DNA from: Laceyella sacchari
Lineage (GTDB): Bacteria; Bacillota; Bacilli; Thermoactinomycetales; Thermoactinomycetaceae
DNA length: 64,000 bases
Direction of reading: 5' to 3'
Assembly: GCF_004343255.1 (NCBI RefSeq)
Contig: NZ_SMDD01000001.1
Location: forward strand, 1,182,738 to 1,246,737
A program made the position numbers and the translations under genes. Below are positions 1 through 8,586 of this stretch, piece by piece. Below the pieces are notes generated by a model. The model was given only the letters and a program-made list of their open reading frames with translations. It searched no databases and was not told where the DNA came from. The number at the start of each line of letters is the position of its first letter. Position 1 is the first letter of the stretch.

Positions 1-541
1 TGTTTTTCTTTTGGTGGTAGAGATGAACTGCTTGGATGAGCCTGAGTGCTTCCTCTTTGGTCAGAAATACTGGCACTTTGGAGCGGGCGCGTGATTTGAG
101 CGTCGCATCCTCATATTCTTCCATCGGGTCGCGGTCGAGAACATGGGATTTCACCAGAAACCGGAACAGCGAGCGGAGGGATGCGCGTTTGCGCTGTTTG
201 CCGCTGCGCGAGTTTTCGCGGAAATGAGTGCGTTCAACCCAGACTTCTTTCATTTCTCCCGTGGTGGGATCTTTTTTCTTCATTTTAATATGTACGGTGC
301 GCTCATACCCGTTTTCAATATGACGGAAAAACCGTTTAAGGGTCATGGCGTCAACTTGGTAGATGGTTTTGCCGCGCGTCGTTAAAAAATCAAAGAAAAG
401 CGCAAAGTCATAAGCATAATTGGCTATCGTTTGTTTAGAGCGGTCGGCACTGATCATCTCCAAGAAGAAATCTTGCACTTCTTCTGGAAATTGGCCTACG
501 ATTCGATTAATGCTTTCTGGTAGTTTGCGCGACACAATCAT
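1..541 (-). CDS. Tyrosine recombinase, N-terminal part (Xer-like), cut by window edge
   Basis: The minus strand is open from an ATG at 541 to the window edge (180 codons). The product has the N-terminal core-binding (SAM-like) region of phage-integrase/Xer recombinases: a helix with SKQTIANYAYDFALFF near residues 37-52, then LRSLFRFLVK, then VFLTKEEALRLI, which is the usual entry to the catalytic domain. The catalytic R-H-R-Y residues would lie beyond position 1 and cannot be checked. The start is supported by AGGGGGTG at 549-556, seven bases upstream. Family membership is fairly certain; whether it is a chromosome-dimer resolvase (XerS-like) or an element integrase is not decidable here. Confidence 0.8.
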   Translation of the reverse strand, partial: MIVSRKLPESINRIVGQFPEEVQDFFLEMISADRSKQTIANYAYDFALFFDFLTTRGKTIYQVDAMTLKRFFRHIENGYERTVHIKMKKKDPTTGEMKEVWVERTHFRENSRSGKQRKRASLRSLFRFLVKSHVLDRDPMEEYEDATLKSRARSKVPVFLTKEEALRLIQAVHLYHQKKN

Positions 542-752
542 GGTGGTTCACCCCCTGGCAAGTACATATGTTGGCGATCAGGCTAGCATGACGGAAACAA
601 CAAGTCCGCAAGCCGAATATGGCGTGAAAGGGCGATCAACCATTCCCATTTTACCATGTTTTTCATCAGCGGGAGGGGCAAAGGGTGGGTTTTTCTCCCT
701 GTTCATGTTATGATGCAAGATGTCAGCAATCCTTGTGAAAGGGGTGCCTTTC

Positions 753-1532
753 TTGCTCATAAAACGATGGGCGTTGTTGTCATTGGCGGTAGCGGTAGTG
801 GGCTTGACTGGTTGCAGTTCGTTTTCGTTTGGGGACGGAACGACCATTGCTCCGGGACAAGCGACGAAACAGATTGTCGAGATTGTGGAAAAAGCGGAGC
901 GGGTTTTGCAAGAAAATCCGCAAAATACATACCGCTTGGAGGGAAACGGGTTTTATGCGACAGCAGCGGCTGATTTCGCTCAAAACAAGATGCATATTTC
1001 CGGTTTAGATGAAGGCATGCAAATTCCCTTGGAAGGGTATGTCAGCGGAAATGATGTTTATGAGAAAGTGATGGTGACATCGGAAGCGAAATGGTATTCT
1101 TATGCGGCCATGGACTTGCCTTACATCGTACAAATCTATCCGCTTCCCGGTTATCTTCCGCATCTGCCCCGATACTTGGCTTATACCAAAAAATATTCAG
1201 GCGATATCGAATTGACGGATGATGGGAATGTCTTCCGCTTGGAGTGGAAAGCACCGGAAACTGAACGGCTAGCCTTGCAAGAGCGCTTGCGGAAACTGGA
1301 GGCGTACAGTCTATTTCCCAATGAGGAAAATCCGGCTCCAACCGATATTGAATTGATGGAGATGCGCCAAAAGTTGACAATAGACAAGAAGACATATCAA
1401 GTGAAAGAAATTTGGATGGAAACTTATTATCCCGAGAATAAAATCGACATGAAGATGACATGGAAAAAAGCAGGTGCGAACCAAGTAGACGTGCCGGACA
1501 ACGTCAAGAATGAGGCCAAACAAATCAAATAG
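753..1532 (+). CDS. Lipoprotein of unknown function
   Basis: A lipoprotein signal peptide is clear: a basic start (LIKRW), a hydrophobic stretch and the lipobox LTGC followed by Ser-Ser. I place the start at the TTG at 753, because AAAGGGG (738-744) is eight bases upstream; the upstream ATG at 720 has no ribosome binding site. The mature part (about 240 residues) is beta-rich, with YRLEGNGFYA near its start and QKLTIDKKTYQVKEIWMETYYPE near its end written here only by its ends (QKLTIDKK, ETYYPE), which recalls LolA/LppX-like or DUF6612-type lipoproteins. No specific function is recognised. A strong hairpin terminator follows directly, so it is monocistronic or last in its unit. Confidence 0.75.
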   Translation: MLIKRWALLSLAVAVVGLTGCSSFSFGDGTTIAPGQATKQIVEIVEKAERVLQENPQNTYRLEGNGFYATAAADFAQNKMHISGLDEGMQIPLEGYVSGNDVYEKVMVTSEAKWYSYAAMDLPYIVQIYPLPGYLPHLPRYLAYTKKYSGDIELTDDGNVFRLEWKAPETERLALQERLRKLEAYSLFPNEENPAPTDIELMEMRQKLTIDKKTYQVKEIWMETYYPENKIDMKMTWKKAGANQVDVPDNVKNEAKQIK

Positions 1533-1540
1533 GATATATT

Positions 1541-1574
1541 ACAAAGGCTCTAACTTTTAGGTAAGAGCCTTTGT
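1541..1574 (+). terminator. Intrinsic terminator after the lipoprotein gene
   Basis: Perfect 11-bp stem ACAAAGGCTCT / AGAGCCTTTGT with a 12-base loop. It lies between the convergent lipoprotein and GNAT genes; there is only a short T tract, so the direction is not fixed by the tail. Confidence 0.7.
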
Positions 1575-1598
1575 CATAAAACCAGCAGACAAACAACC

Positions 1599-2102
1599 TT
1601 AACAAGCCACAAAGCCCAATTTGGTGTTGATTGCGAGCATGGGCTTGTTCATATGGGCGACTCGGGTTTCCACCCGTTGCACGCCTTTGGCCAAGCAGAT
1701 GTGAAGCAAATGCTGTTTTAAGATCGTAGCCATTCCAGTGCCCCGGTATGCTTTGGACACGACCGTCAGCCCTGTGCGGGCGAGCGTCCCATCAATGGCC
1801 AGCGTGCTTAGCGCGATCCACTTTTGGCCATGTGAGATGAGCAAAGTCGTTTCCCTGTGTAGCCAGTAAGAGGTTGGATAAATGCGTGTGACAAAGTCTT
1901 CGTACCTCTCAAACTCCTCGCTACAACATCCAGGGTCATCCAACACTCCTTCACGCACTAATGGATAGAGGGAGCGTCTGGTTATTTCGTTGTCTCCCGC
2001 CTGCGCGAGCGTGAAGAGATGGTACGGCGGTTCAAGCGGCTTTGGAGTGATTACTGTAGGATCAATAGTGGTCAGATCGAGGGGAAGATGAATGAACGAC
2101 AT
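1599..2102 (-). CDS. GNAT-family N-acetyltransferase
   Basis: The 167-residue product has the acetyl-CoA binding pattern of GNAT enzymes: a beta strand with ARTGLTVVSKAYRGTGMA (motif A, Q/R-x-x-G-x-G/A) followed by ILKQHLLHICLAKG and a C-terminal N-x-x-M-x-x-x-N-x-K-L-G-F signature (NKPMLAINTKLGF). The open frame extends upstream to 2216, but the ATG at 2102 has AGGAGG six bases upstream (2109-2114), so I use it. The substrate is unknown; GNAT proteins acetylate amines on small molecules, antibiotics or proteins. The gene faces the lipoprotein gene and shares the terminator between them. Confidence 0.8.
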   Translation of the reverse strand: MSFIHLPLDLTTIDPTVITPKPLEPPYHLFTLAQAGDNEITRRSLYPLVREGVLDDPGCCSEEFERYEDFVTRIYPTSYWLHRETTLLISHGQKWIALSTLAIDGTLARTGLTVVSKAYRGTGMATILKQHLLHICLAKGVQRVETRVAHMNKPMLAINTKLGFVAC

Positions 2103-2352
2103 GACTAGCCTCCTGTGACAAGATGTTTCATGCCTGGTGATCAAATGGTTGATATTCCACCGATCGTTCAGTTTGATTTTATTGGCTTTAATTGGTTGTG
2201 ACAAGGAAATTTGCATTTGTTGGCATGGTATACCCCACCAGATGTTTCAAAAACGGATGGTTCTTTGTTTGAGCAAGGAGTTGTTTTAATTTAAAATGTT
2301 CTTGCTAACTCATTTGAGATACTTGAGAAACGGATGGGAGAGTTGAGGCAGG

Positions 2353-4092
2353 ATGAGTGCACAGCATCGTGGACGGAACGTGGGAGCGGAGGGCAAGTCG
2401 CGAATGAATCCGCTTCCGTCAGAAGAGTTGAGGCAGGTGTGGTTGATGGAGTCGTCCACTTTTGCAGAGGAGCCCGTTGAAAGAAAAATCAGCCGCTTGT
2501 CCATTGCGAAACCTGGATTCGACCCGATAATCCAACAGATCCAATCCGGTGATCTGCTCGTGTGCCACACCTGCGGCACAAAGCATCAAATCAAGGAAGT
2601 GTTGTTATTGGTAGACGAGGCCCCCAAAAGCGGCCGTCCGGTGACAGTGTACATAAAACAGTTTGAAGAGCATCCACCCGTGTTGTTGGATGCATTGATT
2701 GCCGCTTGTGTGGAATGCACTGATCCTCCGCCTGGCGGCACGTATCTCATCCCCGCTGATGTTTTACACAGGATTCGCACCGTACAACCAGAGGTGAGCA
2801 TGCTATTTGCGCGCCCTCGCCACTGGGTATTTCAATGCAATCCTCGCTTTTATGATTTGAAACAAGCGGTACGGCGAAATCATTTGAAGACGTGGAAAGT
2901 GACAGCTCATAAGCAACGCATCAAAAAGGGCGACAAGGTGATCTTGTGGATGACAGGGAGTGAAGCGGGATGTTACGCCCTGGCGACGGTGCAGTCAGAG
3001 GTGTTTAAAGGATGGGAGGAGATGGTGGAAGCGGAATATTTTCATGTGGATGACTCACCGGAAGCGCAGGACCGATGTGAAATAGAGATTGACTTAGATT
3101 TGACCGCAACCCCCATTTTACGGAAGACGACGGAAGCAGATCCGGTATTGGCGGGGTTAAAAGTCGGCATGCAAGGGACTAATTTCCAGGCGACCCTTGC
3201 ACAATACCAACAACTCTTGCGGTTGGCCTTGTCCGAGCGGAGAGGGATGAAGGCAAAGGTCGCCCCACGTTACAGCTTGGCCGATTTTTGTGCGGACACT
3301 GGCTATGCTGAAGAAGAAGTAAAACATTGGCTTCGTGCCATCCATCGCAAAGGCCAAGTAATTTTTGGAGGGCCTCCGGGCACGGGCAAAACGTATGTCG
3401 CTGAACGCTTGGCCCGTTTGCTTACGAGCGAGGGGAATGGCTTTTATGAGATGGTGCAGTTTCATCCCAACTATGCATATGAAGATTTCATCCAAGGGAT
3501 TCGCCCGGCGGTGGCGGAAGACGGCAAGCAAAAGGTGGAGCTGGTTCCGGGGCGCTTTTTGGAATTTTGTGAGCGGGCCCGGCGTTGTGGTGGTACATGT
3601 GTGATGGTCATTGATGAAATTAATCGTGCTCATCTGCCCCGGGTGCTAGGGGAGCTTATGCTCACTTTGGAATATAGGGAAACCGAAATTCCGTTGGCTG
3701 GTGGAAATCGATTTTCCATTCCGAAAGGTGTGCGGCTGATCGGCACGATGAATACGGCTGACCGTTCCATCGCACTGTTGGATGTAGCCTTGCGCCGACG
3801 GTTCGCTTTTATTCGATTGTCACCACAGTATGAACAGCTGCGCCAGTTCCACCATCCCCGGGGCAATGAGGTTGAAAGGCTGATTCCATTGTTACAGGAA
3901 ATCAATGAGCGGGTGGGCGAGCCTTCCTTCGCACTGGGAATTTCTTATTTTATGGTGGAGAATCTTGCTGAGGAATTGGAAGAGATATGGAGATGGGAAG
4001 TTGAACCCTACTTGGAGGACGTGTTGTTTGATCAACCGGATACAGTCGCATCGTACTCTTGGGAACGGGTGAAAGGACGCCTCCTTCCATGA
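2353..4092 (+). CDS. mcrB: McrB-type AAA+ GTPase subunit with Cys4 region and EVE-like domain
   Basis: Motor subunit of a type IV (modification-dependent) restriction system. Layout of the 579 residues: an N-terminal region with CHTC (71-74) and CVEC (119-122), which could bind zinc; an EVE/PUA-like domain from about 157 (HWVFQCNPRFYDL) to about 290, a fold known to read modified bases; then the AAA+ motor with Walker A GPPGTGKT (340-347), VMVIDEIN (417-424) and NTADRS (467-472), the last two typical of McrB GTPases. The start at 2353 has only a modest GGAG/AGG-type site upstream. The gene overlaps the McrC gene by ATGA, so the subunits are translationally coupled. Family call is confident; the modified base recognised is unknown. 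Confidence 0.92.
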   Translation: MSAQHRGRNVGAEGKSRMNPLPSEELRQVWLMESSTFAEEPVERKISRLSIAKPGFDPIIQQIQSGDLLVCHTCGTKHQIKEVLLLVDEAPKSGRPVTVYIKQFEEHPPVLLDALIAACVECTDPPPGGTYLIPADVLHRIRTVQPEVSMLFARPRHWVFQCNPRFYDLKQAVRRNHLKTWKVTAHKQRIKKGDKVILWMTGSEAGCYALATVQSEVFKGWEEMVEAEYFHVDDSPEAQDRCEIEIDLDLTATPILRKTTEADPVLAGLKVGMQGTNFQATLAQYQQLLRLALSERRGMKAKVAPRYSLADFCADTGYAEEEVKHWLRAIHRKGQVIFGGPPGTGKTYVAERLARLLTSEGNGFYEMVQFHPNYAYEDFIQGIRPAVAEDGKQKVELVPGRFLEFCERARRCGGTCVMVIDEINRAHLPRVLGELMLTLEYRETEIPLAGGNRFSIPKGVRLIGTMNTADRSIALLDVALRRRFAFIRLSPQYEQLRQFHHPRGNEVERLIPLLQEINERVGEPSFALGISYFMVENLAEELEEIWRWEVEPYLEDVLFDQPDTVASYSWERVKGRLLP

Positions 4093-5282
4093 GCAACGTG
4101 AAATGGCTGGAGCTGGAGGAGGAAACGGTTTGTGAATGTGGACATGAGGAGTTGCCGCCGGAAGTGGGGGAGGAGATCTGCCTACGGTACTCTCCGTGGT
4201 TGGATGTCGAATTTCCATCACCTAAAACAAACAATCGCTGGCGAATCCGAGCGAAAGGATGGGTCGGCTATATGCCGCTTGCGGGGGGAAGGGGCATATA
4301 TGTGCAGCCCAAGGTTCCGGTAACCAATTTGTTTCAAATGCTGGAGGTGGCCTATGGTCTGAATAGCTTGCGCCTCTTTGAAGGGCGAGCCGAGGTAGCT
4401 TCTTTGTCTGGCTTTTATGAGCGAGTGGTGGAGTCACTGGCTGTCCGAGTGTTGCATCGGGCGCGACAGGGGTTTTATCAGGTATATGTGGCCAGAGAAG
4501 AAGTTTTGCCATACATCAGGGGGCGTTGGCGAGCGGGGGACTACCCGCGTCATCAAGCTAGGCCGGGGTTCGCATGTGCGTTTGAAGAAATGGTTGTAGA
4601 CAACGAGGAGAATCAAATCATTCTGTGGACGTTGCATCACGTGATAAAGAGTGGCTATTGTCAACGGCCTGAGGTATTATCTGCTGTGCGCAAAGCTTAT
4701 CAAGCTATGGAGGCAGGCGTTTCTTTGAGGCGGTATACGGCAGCGGATTGCGTGAACCGACATTATCACCGGCTAAATTGGGATTACGCGCCGATGCATA
4801 CATTATGCCAGTTTTTGTTGGATACATCAGGCCCATCGCATATGCGTGGTGATCGTATTGTTACTCCTTTTGTGCTTAACATGCCTCGTTTATACGAACG
4901 GTTTGTCACGAAGTGGTTGAAACGGAATCTACCTGAGCAGTTTCAATTGGTCGCGCAAGAGGCGGCATCCATTTCTTCCAAGCGGGCATGGGTGATGGAT
5001 GCGCTTATTTATCGACGCGAACCGTGGACTGTCCATTGGTTGATTGATCTTAAATACAAACGGGATCGTGAACCAAAGAATGCCGACTTGTTTCAATTGA
5101 CGGCCTATGCCGCTGCCAAAGGGTGCAAAGAAGCGGTGCTCGTCTATCCGGGCGGGGCGCGGACGGCCAAGCTGACTGTGGGAGTGAGCGGCATTCAGGT
5201 CAGCGTGTTGAATTTCCCGCTAGATGGCGACTTAGATCAAGCCGGCAACCAATTTATGCGAGCGCTGATTGAAAAAAGCTGA
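4089..5282 (+). CDS. mcrC: McrC-type nuclease subunit of the type IV restriction system
   Basis: Partner of the preceding McrB. The start is the ATG at 4089, which overlaps the mcrB stop codon (ATGA); an upstream in-frame ATG at 4059 lies inside mcrB and is less likely. The 397-residue product has the McrC layout: an N-terminal DUF2357/McrB-contact region (WVGYMPLAGGRGIYVQPKVP) and a C-terminal PD-(D/E)xK nuclease core, visible as VMDALIY then HWLIDLKYK, where Asp and the D-x-K pair are the metal-binding residues, followed by FQLTAYA. McrBC complexes translocate on and cleave DNA with modified cytosines; here the EVE-like domain of McrB is the likely reader. A bidirectional hairpin follows the stop. 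Confidence 0.92.
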   Translation: MSNVKWLELEEETVCECGHEELPPEVGEEICLRYSPWLDVEFPSPKTNNRWRIRAKGWVGYMPLAGGRGIYVQPKVPVTNLFQMLEVAYGLNSLRLFEGRAEVASLSGFYERVVESLAVRVLHRARQGFYQVYVAREEVLPYIRGRWRAGDYPRHQARPGFACAFEEMVVDNEENQIILWTLHHVIKSGYCQRPEVLSAVRKAYQAMEAGVSLRRYTAADCVNRHYHRLNWDYAPMHTLCQFLLDTSGPSHMRGDRIVTPFVLNMPRLYERFVTKWLKRNLPEQFQLVAQEAASISSKRAWVMDALIYRREPWTVHWLIDLKYKRDREPKNADLFQLTAYAAAKGCKEAVLVYPGGARTAKLTVGVSGIQVSVLNFPLDGDLDQAGNQFMRALIEKS

Positions 5283-5293
5283 GCGTGTATATA

Positions 5294-5330
5294 AAAATGG
5301 CCTCTTCCCATATAGAGAAGAGGCCGTTTT
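5294..5330. terminator. Bidirectional terminator between mcrC and trhO
   Basis: A stem of GGCCTCTTC / GAAGAGGCC flanked by A-rich and T-rich arms (AAAA...TTTT) sits between two convergent genes and can terminate both. Confidence 0.85.
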
Positions 5331-5340
5331 GTATACTGGA

Positions 5341-6243
5341 TTACGCTTCGTATTTGATCATGTCTTGTTCCACACATTCTTTGGAGCAGTATCCTTGATG
5401 AATTTCTTCACATGCATCACAACAAAGGTGTTGTTTGTGGCACATGTCGTATTCGCAGTTGATGTAACGGTCTGTCGGATTGCCGCAGTGATAGCATTTC
5501 CCGACAATAGTTTCTTCCACTTGGTTGATTGGCACCGAAATCCGTTCGTCAAAGACATAGCACTTGCCATCCCACAGTTGCCCTTTGACTTCGGGGTCTT
5601 TGCCGTAGGTGACAATGCCTCCATCCAATTGGTAGACATCTTTAAAGCCTTCTTCCAACATAAAGGCTGTCAATTTTTCACAGCGAATGCCGCCCGTGCA
5701 GTAAGTGATGATGGTTTTATCTTTGTAATCTTTTAAGTTGTTACGAATCCATTCTGGGAATTCACGGGTGGTGTTCACGTCAGGGCGGATCGCACCGCGG
5801 AAGTGTCCCAAGTCGTATTCATAATTATTGCGCCCATCTATGACAATCACATCGTCACGCTGCAACATGTTGTAGAATTCTTTCGGTGTCAAGCGTTTGC
5901 CTGTTTTTTGGTAAGGTTTCACGTCTTTTTTCAGCCGCCAGGTTACCAATTCTTTCTTCGGGCGTACAAACAGCTTTTTAAAGGCATGTTTATGATATTC
6001 GTCCACTTTAAACGGCATATCATTGAACAGTGGATGGGCGTGCATATACTCCATGTACCGTTTTGTTTGCTCGACAGTGCCGGACAGTGTGCCGTTGATC
6101 CCTTCTGATGCGATAAGGATGCGACCTTTTACTCCCAACTCTTGGCAAAAGGCCCGATGTTCATCTGCGAAAGCGATGGGATCCTTGATTTCAACATATT
6201 TATAATATAAGAGAATGCGATAATCGTTTTGTGGTGTGGTCAT
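5341..6243 (-). CDS. trhO: tRNA uridine(34) hydroxylase TrhO (rhodanese-like, UPF0176)
   Basis: The 300-residue product matches the TrhO/YbfQ layout: an N-terminal acylphosphatase-like domain ([15 protein letters not shown]), a rhodanese domain with [13 protein letters not shown] and the active loop CTGGIRC, and a Firmicute-type C-terminal cysteine cluster ([21 protein letters not shown]) likely to bind zinc. TrhO makes 5-hydroxyuridine at the wobble position of tRNAs using oxygen. Length and all motifs are intact. It is a single gene with a shared terminator downstream. Confidence 0.93.
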   Translation of the reverse strand: MTTPQNDYRILLYYKYVEIKDPIAFADEHRAFCQELGVKGRILIASEGINGTLSGTVEQTKRYMEYMHAHPLFNDMPFKVDEYHKHAFKKLFVRPKKELVTWRLKKDVKPYQKTGKRLTPKEFYNMLQRDDVIVIDGRNNYEYDLGHFRGAIRPDVNTTREFPEWIRNNLKDYKDKTIITYCTGGIRCEKLTAFMLEEGFKDVYQLDGGIVTYGKDPEVKGQLWDGKCYVFDERISVPINQVEETIVGKCYHCGNPTDRYINCEYDMCHKQHLCCDACEEIHQGYCSKECVEQDMIKYEA

Positions 6244-6460
6244 GTTTGATCCACCTGCTTCCTTTCCATGATTCCTGAGAAAACAACCTGCCTAATAGTA
6301 TACAACAGAATGTCAAGATCGCCAAACTTGCCAAGCAAGCACACATACAGGTTTGCGCTTGCTGTTAAAAAGGAAAATAGTACTATGCTCAGTTTGTTAA
6401 GGTCTATGGCAGCGTGGCAGGCTTGCAGAGTTGGATACCCTAAGAGAGGGGCATAGTGCA

Positions 6461-6769
6461 ATGGAACTCATAGAAATTATGTTTAACTCCTTTTTTTTGA
6501 TATGGTTTGGTATCATCGGATTGATTATCTGGATGAATGTGAAGAAAAAGAAAAAGCGAAAAAGGCAACGTGGTGGCCGCGCCTATTACTCTTCTGCATC
6601 GAGTCCGACGCCTTTTTTCCTGTTTGATACTGATGATCAAGATGACAAAAACGATCACCACCATGATGGCCATTCCGGCAGTGATTACAGTGATGGTGGG
6701 AGTAATTGCAGTAGTAGCAGTTGCAGTAGCAGCAGCTGCGGCGGTAGCAGTTGCAGCAGTGGCATTTGA
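6461..6769 (+). CDS. Small membrane protein with Ser/Cys-rich tail
   Basis: The ATG at 6461 follows GAGAGGGG and gives a 102-residue protein; an in-frame ATG at 6431 lacks a site. It starts with one membrane helix (FFLIWFGIIGLIIWM), then a very basic stretch (KKKKKRKRQRGGR), an acidic/His stretch (DTDDQDDKNDHHHD) and a tail of repeated Cys-Ser units ending SSCSSGI. The basic segment after the helix predicts a cytoplasmic C-terminus. The tail resembles low-complexity tails of several Firmicute membrane proteins and might bind metal, but no function is known. The CAG/AGC-rich DNA encoding the tail is repetitive. Confidence 0.6.
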   Translation: MELIEIMFNSFFLIWFGIIGLIIWMNVKKKKKRKRQRGGRAYYSSASSPTPFFLFDTDDQDDKNDHHHDGHSGSDYSDGGSNCSSSSCSSSSCGGSSCSSGI

Positions 6770-6844
6770 GGTTGCCTCGAAACAAGGATTTTCCGCCGTT
6801 TCTTCCCCACTCACTTAATTTGTCAGACACATCCTGGTTACCAG

Positions 6845-6866
6845 AGGGGGAGCTTTTCCCCCTTTT
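6845..6866 (+). terminator. Short intrinsic terminator
   Basis: GGGGGA / TCCCCC hairpin followed by TTTT, about 75 bases after the Ser/Cys-tail gene. Confidence 0.6.
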
Positions 6867-6910
6867 CTCTGCGAGATAAAATTACGATATATTGCGAATG
6901 GAGTGAAACA

Positions 6911-8056
6911 ATGTTGAGAAAGGTTTGGCATCTGTGTTTAACCGCTTCTTTGCTTGTCACCGTGGCGTTTGCAAACATAGCTCAAGCGGCGAGCCCTGCG
7001 ATCAAGGAAGAGGATGGCGCTCGCCAAATCTTGCAATTCATCAAAAAGAATCCGCACAAATCTTCGTTGGCAGTTACATATAATGGAAAAGATGTGGTCA
7101 AGTACCGTTCATCCAAGCTGATGCCTTTGGCCAGCACCGTTAAAATCATTGTTGCCGTTACATACGCTAAACAAGCTGCAAAAGGCAAAATCAATCCCAA
7201 TGAGCGGATTCCTTTAACCGAATTGGACAAGTATGCGATCCCAGGTTTAGATGGCGGCGCTCAAGCACAATGGTTGCAACATTTGAAAGATAACAATTTA
7301 ATTATCAACGGAAAGGTTCCGTTGGAAGAAGTGGCCAAAGGCATGATTAGTTTCAGCACGAATGCCAATACCGAATATCTGATGGAACGGCTGTCAATTA
7401 ATCAAATTAACCAAACGTTAAGAGAGTTGGGATTAAACAAGCATCAACCCATTTATCCGTTCTATTCATCTCTTTTGATTCCGTATGAAATATGGAAAAC
7501 GGATTATTCAGGTCAATCGATCCAAGACGCCATGCCTAAAATCAAAAAGAAGATGCGTAGAATGTCATTGCAAGAGCATCGCCGTTGGGCTGAGAAGGTC
7601 TTTACCCAACTCATGCATGATCGGGATCAACGGTATATAAAAGAAGCGGATATCGCTTCTTGGTATGATATCGAGTTGGACCGTATGTATTCAGACCGAT
7701 TTATTTCATCTACTACAAGTGAATATGTTTCGGTGATGAAAAAGCTTAACAACCGCTCATATTATCCGAAGAAAACATACAAGCATTTGATTCCGGTGAT
7801 GGAGCAGATAATGGAAATCCCGGGAAACAAAGAATGGCTCTCACACGCTGGATTAAAAGGCGGATCCACGTTGTACATTTTGACACAGGCTTTTTACGCC
7901 ACTGATAGACAAGGAAACAAAACTGAGTTAGCGATCTTTTTCAACAACTTGACTCCAGAGGAAAACAGTCAATTGCAAGCTCATCTGAATGAATTTGACT
8001 TGAGGGTGATGACAGACCCTCAGTTTAGAAAAGAGTTGAATATGCTCAAACCGTAG
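6911..8056 (+). CDS. Secreted class A beta-lactamase-fold serine hydrolase
   Basis: A 381-residue protein with a Sec signal peptide (MLRKVWHLCLTASLLV ... cleavage after about QAA). It has the three motifs of the penicillin-interacting serine fold: S-x-x-K as STVK (75-78), S-x-N as STN (149-151) and a KGG triad (about 316-318, LKGGS). The family is PF13354-like (beta-lactamase2); members include lactamases and peptidases of unknown substrate. It is longer than class A lactamases (about 290) by an insert of about 100 residues between STN and KGG, so a true beta-lactamase activity is doubtful. Start is the ATG at 6911 with GGAGTGA upstream. Confidence 0.82.
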   Translation: MLRKVWHLCLTASLLVTVAFANIAQAASPAIKEEDGARQILQFIKKNPHKSSLAVTYNGKDVVKYRSSKLMPLASTVKIIVAVTYAKQAAKGKINPNERIPLTELDKYAIPGLDGGAQAQWLQHLKDNNLIINGKVPLEEVAKGMISFSTNANTEYLMERLSINQINQTLRELGLNKHQPIYPFYSSLLIPYEIWKTDYSGQSIQDAMPKIKKKMRRMSLQEHRRWAEKVFTQLMHDRDQRYIKEADIASWYDIELDRMYSDRFISSTTSEYVSVMKKLNNRSYYPKKTYKHLIPVMEQIMEIPGNKEWLSHAGLKGGSTLYILTQAFYATDRQGNKTELAIFFNNLTPEENSQLQAHLNEFDLRVMTDPQFRKELNMLKP

Positions 8057-8138
8057 TACGGGTGGCAGAGCATGTGTAAAGCTTGAATAAGAATATTGAC
8101 ATGGTTCATCATACTCCATGGAGAAAGGTAGTAGCAGG

Positions 8139-8468
8139 ATGACTCATTCGTCAAATCGACCAACTCCCCCAAATTATGCTGTAATCTTCACCTCAGTCCG
8201 TACGGAAGGAGAAGATCAGGGTTATGGGAAAATGGTTGAGCAAATGGTGGAACTTGCCAAACAGCAACCCGGTTTTCTAGGGGTTGAAAGTGTCCGGATT
8301 GCTAATGGATTTGGCATTACGGTGTCTTATTGGGAATCGGAAGAGGCGATGCGTGCATGGAAAGGTCATGCAGCACATCAGATTGCATAAGAGCAAGGCA
8401 AGGCGGAGTGGTATGCGAACTATACTGTTCGCGTGGCCAAAGTGGAGCGAGAGTATGGGATGGAGTAG
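8139..8468 (+). pseudogene. Antibiotic biosynthesis monooxygenase-type (ABM) gene with in-frame TAA
   Basis: The ATG at 8139 begins a dimeric alpha-beta barrel (ABM/HmoA-like) protein: YAVIFTSVRTEG, QQPGFLGVES, GFGITVSYWES, then AMRAWKGHAAHQIA. The frame stops at TAA (8388-8390), but the same frame continues with EQGKAEWYANYTVRVAKVE and ends at TAG (8466-8468). That continuation is exactly the C-terminal strand expected for the family, giving 109 codons in total, the usual length. The TAA most likely replaced CAA (Gln). So this is a recent nonsense mutation, or readthrough occurs; the 83-residue product would lack the last beta strand. Confidence 0.85.
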
Positions 8469-8545
8469 AACGGAAGTGAAGTAAAGGTTAATGAGGTTGC
8501 AGCCACATCAAAAATATAAACTGGTTTGCTTTGCAGAGTGAATCG

Positions 8546-8586
8546 AAAAAAGAAACATCAGAGCTGTTCCCCGATGTTTCTTTTTT
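8546..8586. terminator. Bidirectional terminator overlapping the 3' end of the EamA gene
   Basis: A perfect 14-bp stem AAAAAAGAAACATC / GATGTTTCTTTTTT with a 13-base loop, between two convergent genes. Confidence 0.85.

Noticed and set aside
6440..6830. Long minus-strand open frames over the Ser/Cys gene
   Set aside because: They are shadows caused by CAG/AGC-rich repeats; they lack ribosome binding sites and have odd compositions (Thr/Ala or Cys/Asn runs).
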